The notes beneath the pieces are model-generated. The model was not told where the DNA came from. It did no database searches and worked only from the letters and a program-made list of their open reading frames with translations. Positions 5,136 to 10,298 of a stretch of 10,518 bases of DNA are shown piece after piece. Position 1 is the stretch's first letter. Each line of letters begins with the position of its first letter. The DNA is taken from assembly GCA_023436765.1 (NCBI GenBank), contig JAEZHX010000005.1, forward strand, positions 1 to 10,518, read 5' to 3'. The stretch is from Bacillota bacterium. GTDB lineage: Bacteria > Bacillota > Clostridia > Lachnospirales > Lachnospiraceae. The position numbers and the translations under genes were made by a program.

Positions 5136-5483
5136 ATGAACAGAACCATAAGATATACTGTGAAAGATAGAACGAACCTGAATAGGATCAGAATGTGGAC
5201 GATTGGAGGCTTACTTCTGATTCTGCTTATCTTAATATCCATGCTCTTCTTCACGAAGACAGTTACAGCTAAGGGAAGCCATGAGAGAACGAAGCGTGTA
5301 ACCAGTGTTGAGGTTAAGAAGGGTGATACCCTGTGGAGTATCGCTGATAGCTTCATGTCAGAGGAGTACGATAATATCGGTGATTATGTCGAAGAATTGA
5401 AGGACAGTAACGGACTAACCACTGATACGATCCATGCCGGGAACTTTATCATCGTGCCTTATTATGCTGATGAGTTCAAATAG
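5136..5483 (+). CDS. yneA: Membrane-anchored LysM protein, probable SOS cell-division inhibitor (YneA-like)
   Basis: A 115-residue protein. A basic N-terminus is followed by one transmembrane helix (about 21-39, GGLLLILLILISMLFF). A LysM domain (about 58-108) contains VEVKKGDTLWSIAD and ends in TIHAGNFIIVPYY. The predicted topology is N-in with the LysM outside, bound to peptidoglycan. B. subtilis YneA has the same layout and size (about 105 residues), is divergent from lexA, and delays septation during SOS. Here the gene is divergent from lexA behind a consensus promoter with LexA-like boxes, so the same role is inferred. Ribosome binding site GGGAGG (5122-5127) is 8 bases upstream. Sequence identity to YneA is not checked; another LysM envelope protein is possible. 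No yneB-like recombinase follows. Confidence 0.82.
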   Translation: MNRTIRYTVKDRTNLNRIRMWTIGGLLLILLILISMLFFTKTVTAKGSHERTKRVTSVEVKKGDTLWSIADSFMSEEYDNIGDYVEELKDSNGLTTDTIHAGNFIIVPYYADEFK

Positions 5484-5508
5484 TTTGCTTTACCTTTTAT
5501 AAAATAGT

Positions 5509-5564
5509 CGCAGAATGAGAAATAAACCGTAGGATATTCGATACGTTTTATTTCTCATTTTGCG
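5509..5564. terminator. Long hairpin after the LysM gene, probable terminator
   Basis: Arms 5509-5526 and 5547-5564 pair over 18 bp with one G-T wobble. An inner 4-bp stem (CGTA 5528-5531, TACG 5542-5545) continues across a single mismatch. The core arm is GAATGAGAAATAAA with its complement. The T-run on the top strand is poor (TTAAGAACTGTTTTT). The hairpin separates the LysM gene from the next promoter at 5621, which fits termination. Confidence 0.65.
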
Positions 5565-5620
5565 TTAAGAACTGTTTTTGTAGGGCGTCTATGAAATTTT
5601 ATACTTTTTTTATTCCGTAA

Positions 5621-5649
5621 TTGATAATTTAAACATTTTATAATATAAT
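5621..5649 (+). promoter_or_regulatory. Sigma-A promoter for aspartate kinase
   Basis: TTGATA (5621-5626) and perfect TATAAT (5644-5649) with a 17-base spacer in very AT-rich DNA. Predicted start near 5656 gives a leader of about 53 bases, too short for a lysine riboswitch. Confidence 0.8.
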
Positions 5650-5708
5650 GAATATTAAAATTTCCCAATTATTACAGCACAGATTAAAGTGCAGAAAGAG
5701 GAGTACTT

Positions 5709-7028
5709 ATGAGCGACATAAAGGTTGTTAAGTTTGGCGGGAGCTCACTAGCTGATGCAAACCAGTTCCGGAAGGTGGCGGAAATTGTTCACGCAGATAA
5801 GAACAGAAGGTTTGTTGTTGCGTCCGCACCTGGAAAACGGTATGCCAGCGATACGAAGATTACCGACATGTTATACGGATGCTACGATAAAGCAAGTAAG
5901 GGCCTGAACTTTGATGATGAATTTCAGGCGATTGCAGATCGGTATAATGACATTATCAGAGATCTAAATCTGGATTTATCCCTTGTGGAGGAGTTCAAGC
6001 ATATCAAATATTCCTTTACTCACAGAGCTGGCCGTGATTATGCAGCCAGCCGCGGAGAATACCTTAACAGCATGCTGCTCGCCAAGTTCCTCGGTTTTCC
6101 TTTCCTCGATATGGTTGGATTAATATGCTTTAATGAAAGCGGAGAGTTTGATTTGGATAAAACCATCACTAAGCTGGCTCCCAAGCTGGGCGAGATGGAG
6201 AATGCCGTAATTCCCGGCTTCTATGGTTCCATGCCGAATGATACCATTAAGACCTTTTCCCGAGGCGGCTCCGATATTACCGGTTCCATCATAGCCAGGG
6301 CGGTAGATGCTCAAATCTATGAGAACTGGACCGATGTCAGCGGTTTCCTGATTTGTGATCCCAGAATCGTGAAGGATCCTAAGCCAATTACCACAATTAC
6401 GTACAGAGAGCTCAGAGAGCTTTCTTATATGGGTGCAACCGTACTTCATGAGGACTCCATCTTTCCCGTACGTACGAAGGGAATCCCGATTAATATTAAA
6501 AATACCAATCATCCGGAGGATCCGGGCACTATGATCGTGTCACAATCCGTGGGCAGAAGTGATTTTACGATCACAGGTATTGCCGGTAAAAAGGGCTTCT
6601 CTGTTATCAATATCGAGAAGGATATGATGAACAGTGCGGTGGGCTTCGGAAGAAATGTACTTAGATCTCTCGAGAAGAATAATATCTGCTTTGAACATAT
6701 GCCCTCAGGTATCGATACCCTCAGTGTCATTGTCAGTACCGAAGCCATTCGGGGTAAGGAGAAAGCAGTATTGGATGAAATTATCTCCCGCACCAATCCC
6801 GATCATATTGAGATAGAAGATGATCTGGCTCTGATTGCAGTCGTAGGCCGTGGTATGAGGAAGGCCAGAGGTACTGCTGCGAAGATCTTTACAGCACTGG
6901 CACAGGCAAAGATTAATATTAAGATGATTGACCAGGGTTCTTCCGAGCTAAATATCATAATTGGTGTATCCGAGGAAGACTTCGAAGAAGCAACCAGGGC
7001 AATCTATAAGATATTCGTTCAGGACTAA
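5709..7028 (+). CDS. Aspartate kinase (monofunctional)
   Basis: A 439-residue aspartokinase that phosphorylates L-aspartate, the first step to lysine, threonine, methionine and diaminopimelate for the cell wall. The amino-acid kinase domain covers about residues 1-275, with KFGGSS (8-13) at the N-terminus and FSRGGSDITG around S184-D189. It continues through ENWTDVSGFLICDPR and the conserved ELSYMGATVLHEDSIFPV. Two ACT regulatory domains follow (about 288-360 and 372-437), which normally bind the feedback amino acid. AGAGGAG (5697-5703) precedes the ATG by 5 bases. No dehydrogenase domain is fused. It could be called lysC or thrD-like; the sequence alone does not say whether lysine or threonine inhibits it, so no symbol is given. 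It appears to be its own transcription unit. Confidence 0.95.
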   Translation: MSDIKVVKFGGSSLADANQFRKVAEIVHADKNRRFVVASAPGKRYASDTKITDMLYGCYDKASKGLNFDDEFQAIADRYNDIIRDLNLDLSLVEEFKHIKYSFTHRAGRDYAASRGEYLNSMLLAKFLGFPFLDMVGLICFNESGEFDLDKTITKLAPKLGEMENAVIPGFYGSMPNDTIKTFSRGGSDITGSIIARAVDAQIYENWTDVSGFLICDPRIVKDPKPITTITYRELRELSYMGATVLHEDSIFPVRTKGIPINIKNTNHPEDPGTMIVSQSVGRSDFTITGIAGKKGFSVINIEKDMMNSAVGFGRNVLRSLEKNNICFEHMPSGIDTLSVIVSTEAIRGKEKAVLDEIISRTNPDHIEIEDDLALIAVVGRGMRKARGTAAKIFTALAQAKINIKMIDQGSSELNIIIGVSEEDFEEATRAIYKIFVQD

Positions 7029-7183
7029 TCCTCAGGATTCAAATTAAAGAATGGATGATAAGAAGATCCCTCGTAAACAGATCACTTTAGGAAGTGAACG
7101 CTGCTTTATGGGGGATTTTATAGTTTATGATCAAATCCAAAAATTAATATTTAATTAATTCAACAGATATTATCTTCCAAGCA
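7029..7183 (+). other. Gap after aspartate kinase; no gene or terminator recognised
   Basis: AT-rich sequence without a clear hairpin-plus-T-run terminator. A 35-codon ORF (7051-7158) is open but has no convincing ribosome binding site, and its frame has no recognised family. AATTAATATTTAATTAATT near 7142-7160 is simple AT-rich repeat. I see nothing else supportable here. Confidence 0.3.
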
Positions 7184-7202
7184 ATGGCCATTATGTTATA
7201 CT
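7175..7202 (+). promoter_or_regulatory. Possible extended -10 promoter ahead of the small Cys-rich gene
   Basis: TGT followed by TATACT (7194-7202) is an extended -10. TTCCAA (7175-7180) could be the -35 at 16 bases. Predicted start near 7209 would give a leader of about 175 bases to the gene at 7386. If this promoter is used, the short ORF starting at 7184 or 7193 would not have a complete transcript from it. Confidence 0.4.
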
Positions 7203-7360
7203 ACAGGAAAGAAAACAAGACCGGAAGCCCTGGAGAGAACATAGAGATTAAAGGAAATGCGCAGTTCTATAAACAGGCCGGTCGGTTGTCGTATCTGAAG
7301 TTCATTGATATTGACAGGCAATGGTACCAAGAGCTAAGGAATAAAGTACCGGGTTTGTAA
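7184..7360 (+). CDS. Possible small ORF of unknown function (58 codons)
   Basis: Open from an ATG at 7184 (alternative ATG at 7193) to TAA at 7358-7360. The product is 58 or 55 residues and is not recognised. It is basic and aromatic-rich, with readable stretches such as ENIEIKGNAQFYKQAG, KFIDIDRQWYQELRNK and a VPGL end. It ends 25 bases before the next gene's start. Against it: neither ATG has a ribosome binding site, and an extended -10 promoter candidate overlaps the start. In its favour: the residue pattern looks more protein-like than a random AT-rich frame. It could be a real small protein, the tail of a decayed gene, or chance. Confidence 0.3.
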   Translation: MAIMLYYRKENKTGSPGENIEIKGNAQFYKQAGRLSYLKFIDIDRQWYQELRNKVPGL

Positions 7361-7385
7361 GGAAGATCAGAAAGGAGTAAGTCAT

Positions 7386-7571
7386 ATGTCAAAGGACAGG
7401 GAGACGGTATGCATCCATTATGTATCAATGGGAGTATGTGCGAAAGGCAGGGAAGCGTGCCACAAGGTTTATTGCCAGAAATGTGATAAATATGATCCGA
7501 GAGCTAAGGAGAGACATATCGACCTTAAGAGGAAGAAGTTGGATAAGATCAGATCAAAAGAAGGAGAATAA
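7386..7571 (+). CDS. Small Cys-rich protein, probable zinc-binding, function unknown
   Basis: A 61-residue protein with a good ribosome binding site (AAAGGAG 7371-7377, 8 bases before ATG). The cysteines are C9, C18, C25, C30 and C33, with H11 and H26 nearby. The pattern C-x8-C, then CH-x3-C-x2-C, resembles a compact metal-binding fold, and CQKCDKY looks like a zinc knuckle. The C-terminal third (from about K41) is highly basic (RHIDLKRKKLDKIR), which would suit nucleic acid binding. I do not recognise a named family. It is 84 bases upstream of the nitroreductase in the same direction, with no terminator seen between. Metal binding is inferred from residue spacing only. Confidence 0.75.
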   Translation: MSKDRETVCIHYVSMGVCAKGREACHKVYCQKCDKYDPRAKERHIDLKRKKLDKIRSKEGE

Positions 7572-7655
7572 GTGAAAGAAAGTGATCTGGATTAGTAGGA
7601 TTAAAAGTGGAACAGGTAATATAAAAATCATACTTCATAAGGAAGGAAAACCGGA

Positions 7656-8219
7656 ATGGAAGCGATAGAAGCAATCTATAAAAGAAGAAGCATCCGAAAT
7701 TATCTTGACCGGGAGGTGGATCCGGAAACGATCATAGCTTTGATTAAGGCGGCGACTGCGGCTCCGACTGCAGCAAATTGCCAGCCTTGGGAGTTTGTCG
7801 TTGTTACTGAACCTGATAAAATGGCAGAGCTAAGAGAAAATTTGATATTTGCAAAATACAATGCCCCGGCAGCTATTGTTGTATGCGGTAATATGAAGCT
7901 AGCTTTTAAAGGACTTACACAGGAAATGTGGGTTCAGGATTGCAGTGCAGCCATTGAAAACATATTAATCGCTGCAACAGGACTTGGTCTAGGTACAGTA
8001 TGGATCGGAGTATATCCAAATCCGGGAACAGTAAAAATTGTGAAAGAGGCACTGAACATTCCGGAACATGTAAAACCGCTTGGAATTGTCTATGTCGGCT
8101 ACCCTGCCGAGGAGAAAGAGGCCAGGAGCAGATACGATGAGAAGAGGGTATACTGGCAGGAATATGAACCGAAACGGAAGCATAGGTCGAAGGATAAGCC
8201 TGTCATTGGGCACTATTAA
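7656..8219 (+). CDS. Nitroreductase-family FMN-dependent oxidoreductase
   Basis: A 187-residue single-domain nitroreductase fold. The N-terminal signature EAIYKRRSIRNYLDREV supplies the basic FMN-phosphate contacts (R10, R11, R14). AATAAPTAANCQPWEFVVV is the second FMN motif, usually S-x-x-N-x-Q-P-W-x-F. AAIENILIAATGLGLGTVWIGVY is the conserved third motif. Length and motif order fit the small NfsA/FRase-I-like class common in anaerobes. Such enzymes reduce nitro compounds, quinones or flavins with NAD(P)H; the natural substrate here cannot be told. GGAAGG (7641-7646) is 9 bases before the ATG. The C-terminus (KPKRKHRSKDKPVIGHY-like) is basic. No terminator hairpin is visible in the first 120 bases after the stop. 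Confidence 0.92.
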   Translation: MEAIEAIYKRRSIRNYLDREVDPETIIALIKAATAAPTAANCQPWEFVVVTEPDKMAELRENLIFAKYNAPAAIVVCGNMKLAFKGLTQEMWVQDCSAAIENILIAATGLGLGTVWIGVYPNPGTVKIVKEALNIPEHVKPLGIVYVGYPAEEKEARSRYDEKRVYWQEYEPKRKHRSKDKPVIGHY

Positions 8220-8340
8220 CCTGAAAAACACTCAAATCCGCTAATTGGAACAATACAACAATCATAACCGATGCTGTTGCTGATACCAGATTAACTCGAA
8301 GTATACCATTGGGATCTCAATAGAGGTTGTTTTGCCGTTT
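8220..8340 (+). other. Intergenic stretch after the nitroreductase; nothing recognised
   Basis: No ORF with a ribosome binding site, no strong hairpin and no promoter of quality were seen. It ends where the insertion-sequence-like hairpin begins at 8341. Confidence 0.4.
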
Positions 8341-8396
8341 ATGCTCCCCTTATGTTAGACAGTTAAAATAATTAACTGTTATCATGAGAGGAGCAT
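8341..8396 (+). repeat. 56-base imperfect palindrome at the head of an IS remnant
   Basis: Outer arms ATGCTCC (8341-8347) and GGAGCAT (8390-8396) are perfect. The inner arms ACAGTTAA (8359-8366) and TTAACTGT (8372-8379) are perfect around AATAA. The middle pairs with mismatches and one extra base. It contains TTATGTTAGACAG, a style of sequence seen at ends of IS3-type elements. The fold would hide the GAGAGGAG ribosome binding site of the transposase remnant that follows, a way insertion sequences limit outside expression. Confidence 0.65.
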
Positions 8397-8402
8397 ATTT
8401 TG

Positions 8403-8473
8403 ATGGGGCGAAAAAGTAAATAATCACAGAGGAGGAGAAGCTTGAGTACTTACTAAGCTGTATAGAGGGAAGG
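8403..8473 (+). pseudogene. Degenerate 5' fragment of an IS3-family-like transposase orfA
   Basis: ATG at 8403 encodes MGRKSK and then hits TAA. Skipping the two bases 8421-8422 restores a frame reading ITEEEKLEYLLSCIEGR up to about 8473. MGRKSKITEEEKLEYLLSCIEGR resembles the start of the helix-turn-helix OrfA of IS3-family (IS150-like group) transposases. After that the match stops and the frame soon runs into unrelated sequence ending at a stop, so the remainder of the element is gone. The 2-bp frameshift and truncation make it non-functional. Assignment to the IS3 family is from memory of the N-terminal motif and needs a database check. Confidence 0.65.
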
Positions 8474-8616
8474 ATACCCGCTCTTTTTATATCTTCTATA
8501 TTCCACATTAGGGAAGAAAACATAGGAATCTCTTTAATTATTAAAGCCTATACCATGTAATTTATAACAACGTTATAAATAATTGAAAAACATTGATACT
8601 TTTTTTAAAAAAAATA
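8474..8616 (+). other. AT-rich upstream region of the ABC operon
   Basis: No gene seen. A 9-bp perfect inverted repeat with a 3-base loop lies at 8560-8580 (separate entry), and a smaller one, CTTTAA-TTA-TTAAAG, at 8532-8546. A T7A8 tract (8600-8614) lies just upstream of the -35 and could act as an UP element or bend DNA. The break-point with the transposase fragment is near 8474. Confidence 0.5.
8560..8580. promoter_or_regulatory. 21-base inverted repeat upstream of the ABC operon promoter
   Basis: ATTTATAAC (8560-8568) and GTTATAAAT (8572-8580) are exact complements around AAC. It is centred about 50 bases upstream of the -35 box, a position suited to an activator site. The regulator is unknown and AT-rich chance is possible. 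Confidence 0.45.
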
Positions 8617-8645
8617 TTGACGAAAAAAAGATATTTATGTATAAT
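8617..8645 (+). promoter_or_regulatory. Sigma-A promoter of the sugar ABC transporter operon
   Basis: TTGACG (8617-8622) and perfect TATAAT (8640-8645) with a 17-base spacer, preceded by a T7A8 tract. Predicted start near 8652 leaves a leader of about 150 bases. Confidence 0.85.
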
Positions 8646-8658
8646 AAAAATGTAAAAA

Positions 8659-8670
8659 GTACACGTGAAC
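8659..8670. promoter_or_regulatory. Operator-like site 1, just downstream of the transcription start
   Basis: GTACACGTGAAC differs by one base from the perfect palindrome at 8747-8758. It is CG-centred, a usual feature of LacI-family operators. It lies about 7 bases after the predicted start, where a repressor would block the promoter. Confidence 0.55.
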
Positions 8671-8746
8671 GCAAATACGAGTTACATAGTGAGAATGAAA
8701 GACACTTAAGATAAAGTGGAAGAAGTTCTCTTTAATTTAAAGGAGA

Positions 8747-8758
8747 GTACACGTGTAC
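8747..8758. promoter_or_regulatory. Operator-like site 2, perfect 12-bp palindrome
   Basis: GTACACGTGTAC is fully self-complementary and CG-centred. It lies 88 bp downstream of its near copy at 8659 and about 40 bases before the lipoprotein start codon. Two such sites could support looping by a tetrameric repressor or a roadblock. No regulator gene is in the window. Confidence 0.6.
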
Positions 8759-8800
8759 ACAGTGTAACCAATGTAATCATTTTATTAGGAGGTAGGAATT

Positions 8801-10135
8801 ATGAAAAGGTTGTTAAGCTTGGCATTAACAGCAGTAATGATTTCCATGTTGCTCATTGGGTGTAGCAGTAAGGATACACCTGGCACAACAACAGAAGAAA
8901 AAGCAACTGAAGAAAAGGTAACTGAAGAAAAAGAAACTGAAGAAAAAGTAACTGAAGAAAAAGGCACTGAGGAGCCTATTACACTTCACTTCTGGAATGT
9001 ATTCACAGGGTCGGATGGCGACATTCTACGAGAAATTGTAGACAAGTATAATAATACGAACACTGATAATATTAAAATTGAAATGGACATCATGCCCAAT
9101 GACACTTTGCAGCAGAAGCTTCCGGCAGCTATCGCAACAAATACAGCACCGGAGTTAGTATTATTTGGTGTTGAGAATCTTGCACCTTATGTTAGCAATG
9201 ATTCACTGGAGGACATCAGTGATTTCTGGGAGACAACCGGTGTTGATAAAAACAACTTTTTAGAAAATGTAACAGAATTATCTTATGTAGATGGCAAGTT
9301 ATATGGTACACCGATGCAATACAATGTTAGCTATTTATATTGGAATAAGGATCTGTTCGAAGCAGCTGGTCTTGATCCAAACACACCGCCGACAACCTTA
9401 GAAGAGCTTGCGGATTATGCAGTAAAGCTTACGGATCCTTCAAAGAATCAATATGGACTGGCTTTACCTACAAACGCTACATACATGCAGTTCCTTTGGG
9501 CAAATGGCGGTGACGCAGATGATCCAAATACGAATACAAACCTGTTGAATTCAGAAGCAAATTTAAAAACCTTAGAATGGCTTCAAGATTTAGCTGTGAA
9601 CAAGAAAGTAACACCTCTCAATATTACAGGCGCTGATGCAGATACAATGCTGCAGGCTGGGCAGATTGCTATGTACATGAGTGGACCTTGGCAAATCAAT
9701 GGCTTAAGAACACAAGGAATCAACTTTGGTATTGCTCCTTGCGTAGCAGGTAGTGCAGGTGCTTACTCCCCGGCAGGCGGATGTAGCTATGTCATTCCTA
9801 AGGGAACCGATGCAGCCAAGAAGGAAGCAGCTTATAAGTTTATGAAATATTGGCTTACTGATGAAGTTTTAAAAGAATGGTCTCAGAGAAATGGATTCCC
9901 TGTCTGGTCTAAAACACTTGCAGAAGATGAAGACATTAAGAATGACGAGGTATTGAACTCTATTTCTGTGGCAACAGAGATTGGACGTGCTTATAATTTA
10001 GGATATTCCTTAGCAAGTCAGATTGATAATGATGTCATGATTCCTATGTTTGAAAAGGTAATTAACGGAGGCGCAACTCCAGCAGATGCATTAGCCGAAG
10101 CTGTAGCAGCTATGGATAAAGTATTAGCTCAGTAA
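8801..10135 (+). CDS. Sugar ABC transporter solute-binding lipoprotein (family 1)
   Basis: A 444-residue extracellular solute-binding protein. It has a lipoprotein signal peptide with lipobox LLIGC and lipidated Cys21. Residues 31-59 are a run of Thr-Glu-Glu-Lys-x pentapeptides forming a charged linker. The binding domain follows from about residue 60 (ITLHFWNVFTGSDGDILREIV), with MSGPW at 293-297 and GGCSYVIPKGTDAAKKEAAYKFMKYW near 325-350, all typical of the family 1 (MalE/UgpB-like) carbohydrate-binding proteins. It would deliver a sugar or oligosaccharide to the permease encoded next; the ligand cannot be read from sequence. AGGAGG (8787-8792) is 8 bases before the ATG. Codon use is more A/T-rich than in the obgE block. 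A large hairpin follows, consistent with higher expression than the permease. Confidence 0.94.
   Translation: MKRLLSLALTAVMISMLLIGCSSKDTPGTTTEEKATEEKVTEEKETEEKVTEEKGTEEPITLHFWNVFTGSDGDILREIVDKYNNTNTDNIKIEMDIMPNDTLQQKLPAAIATNTAPELVLFGVENLAPYVSNDSLEDISDFWETTGVDKNNFLENVTELSYVDGKLYGTPMQYNVSYLYWNKDLFEAAGLDPNTPPTTLEELADYAVKLTDPSKNQYGLALPTNATYMQFLWANGGDADDPNTNTNLLNSEANLKTLEWLQDLAVNKKVTPLNITGADADTMLQAGQIAMYMSGPWQINGLRTQGINFGIAPCVAGSAGAYSPAGGCSYVIPKGTDAAKKEAAYKFMKYWLTDEVLKEWSQRNGFPVWSKTLAEDEDIKNDEVLNSISVATEIGRAYNLGYSLASQIDNDVMIPMFEKVINGGATPADALAEAVAAMDKVLAQ
8891..8977 (+). repeat. 15-bp tandem repeat inside the lipoprotein gene
   Basis: Five full units and one partial unit with the pattern ACT-GAA-GAA-AAA-NNN begin at 8891, 8906, 8921, 8936, 8951 and 8966. 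They encode TEEKA, TEEKV, TEEKE, TEEKV, TEEKG and TEEP. The units are in frame (15 bp), so copy-number change by slippage would lengthen or shorten the linker without breaking the gene. Confidence 0.92.
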
Positions 10136-10186
10136 ACATGCAAATATAGGTTATTTTATATGAGATTATGACTGTACTATATTAGA

Positions 10187-10279
10187 AAGATAACTTTATG
10201 ATCCATGCTTCTTGTGAACTGGTGTTATGGCAACATGCATCAGTTCACAAGAATACCATGGATTGACAAGGGTTATCTT
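10187..10279 (+). repeat. Large multi-part hairpin between the binding protein and permease genes
   Basis: Four nested stems are visible. Outer AAGATAAC (10187-10194) pairs with GTTATCTT (10272-10279). ATCCATG (10201-10207) pairs with CATGGAT (10257-10263). A perfect 13-bp stem joins TTCTTGTGAACTG (10209-10221) and its complement (10241-10253). A small inner stem sits around ATGGC. There is no T-run, so it looks like an mRNA-stabilising or processing structure, not a full terminator. It occupies most of the 163-base gap. Confidence 0.8.
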
Positions 10280-10298
10280 AATAAAGAAAGGATACAGT

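Noticed and set aside
5039..5356. 105-codon minus-strand ORF overlapping the LysM gene
   Set aside because: Mirror of the LysM gene and its leader. Its hydrophobic look comes from the reverse of the membrane segment.
5656..5708. Lysine riboswitch ahead of aspartate kinase
   Set aside because: The leader from the consensus promoter is only about 53 bases, far too short, and lacks the L-box elements.
6120..6796. Two minus-strand ORFs inside aspartate kinase
   Set aside because: Both lie wholly opposite a clear kinase reading frame, with no family resemblance or ribosome binding sites.
7051..7158. 35-codon ORF after aspartate kinase
   Set aside because: No convincing ribosome binding site, no family resemblance, and it ends in AT-rich repeat sequence.
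8785..8967. Minus-strand ORF with Phe-Ser-Ser-Val repeats
   Set aside because: It is only the antisense of the 15-bp tandem repeat in the lipoprotein gene.
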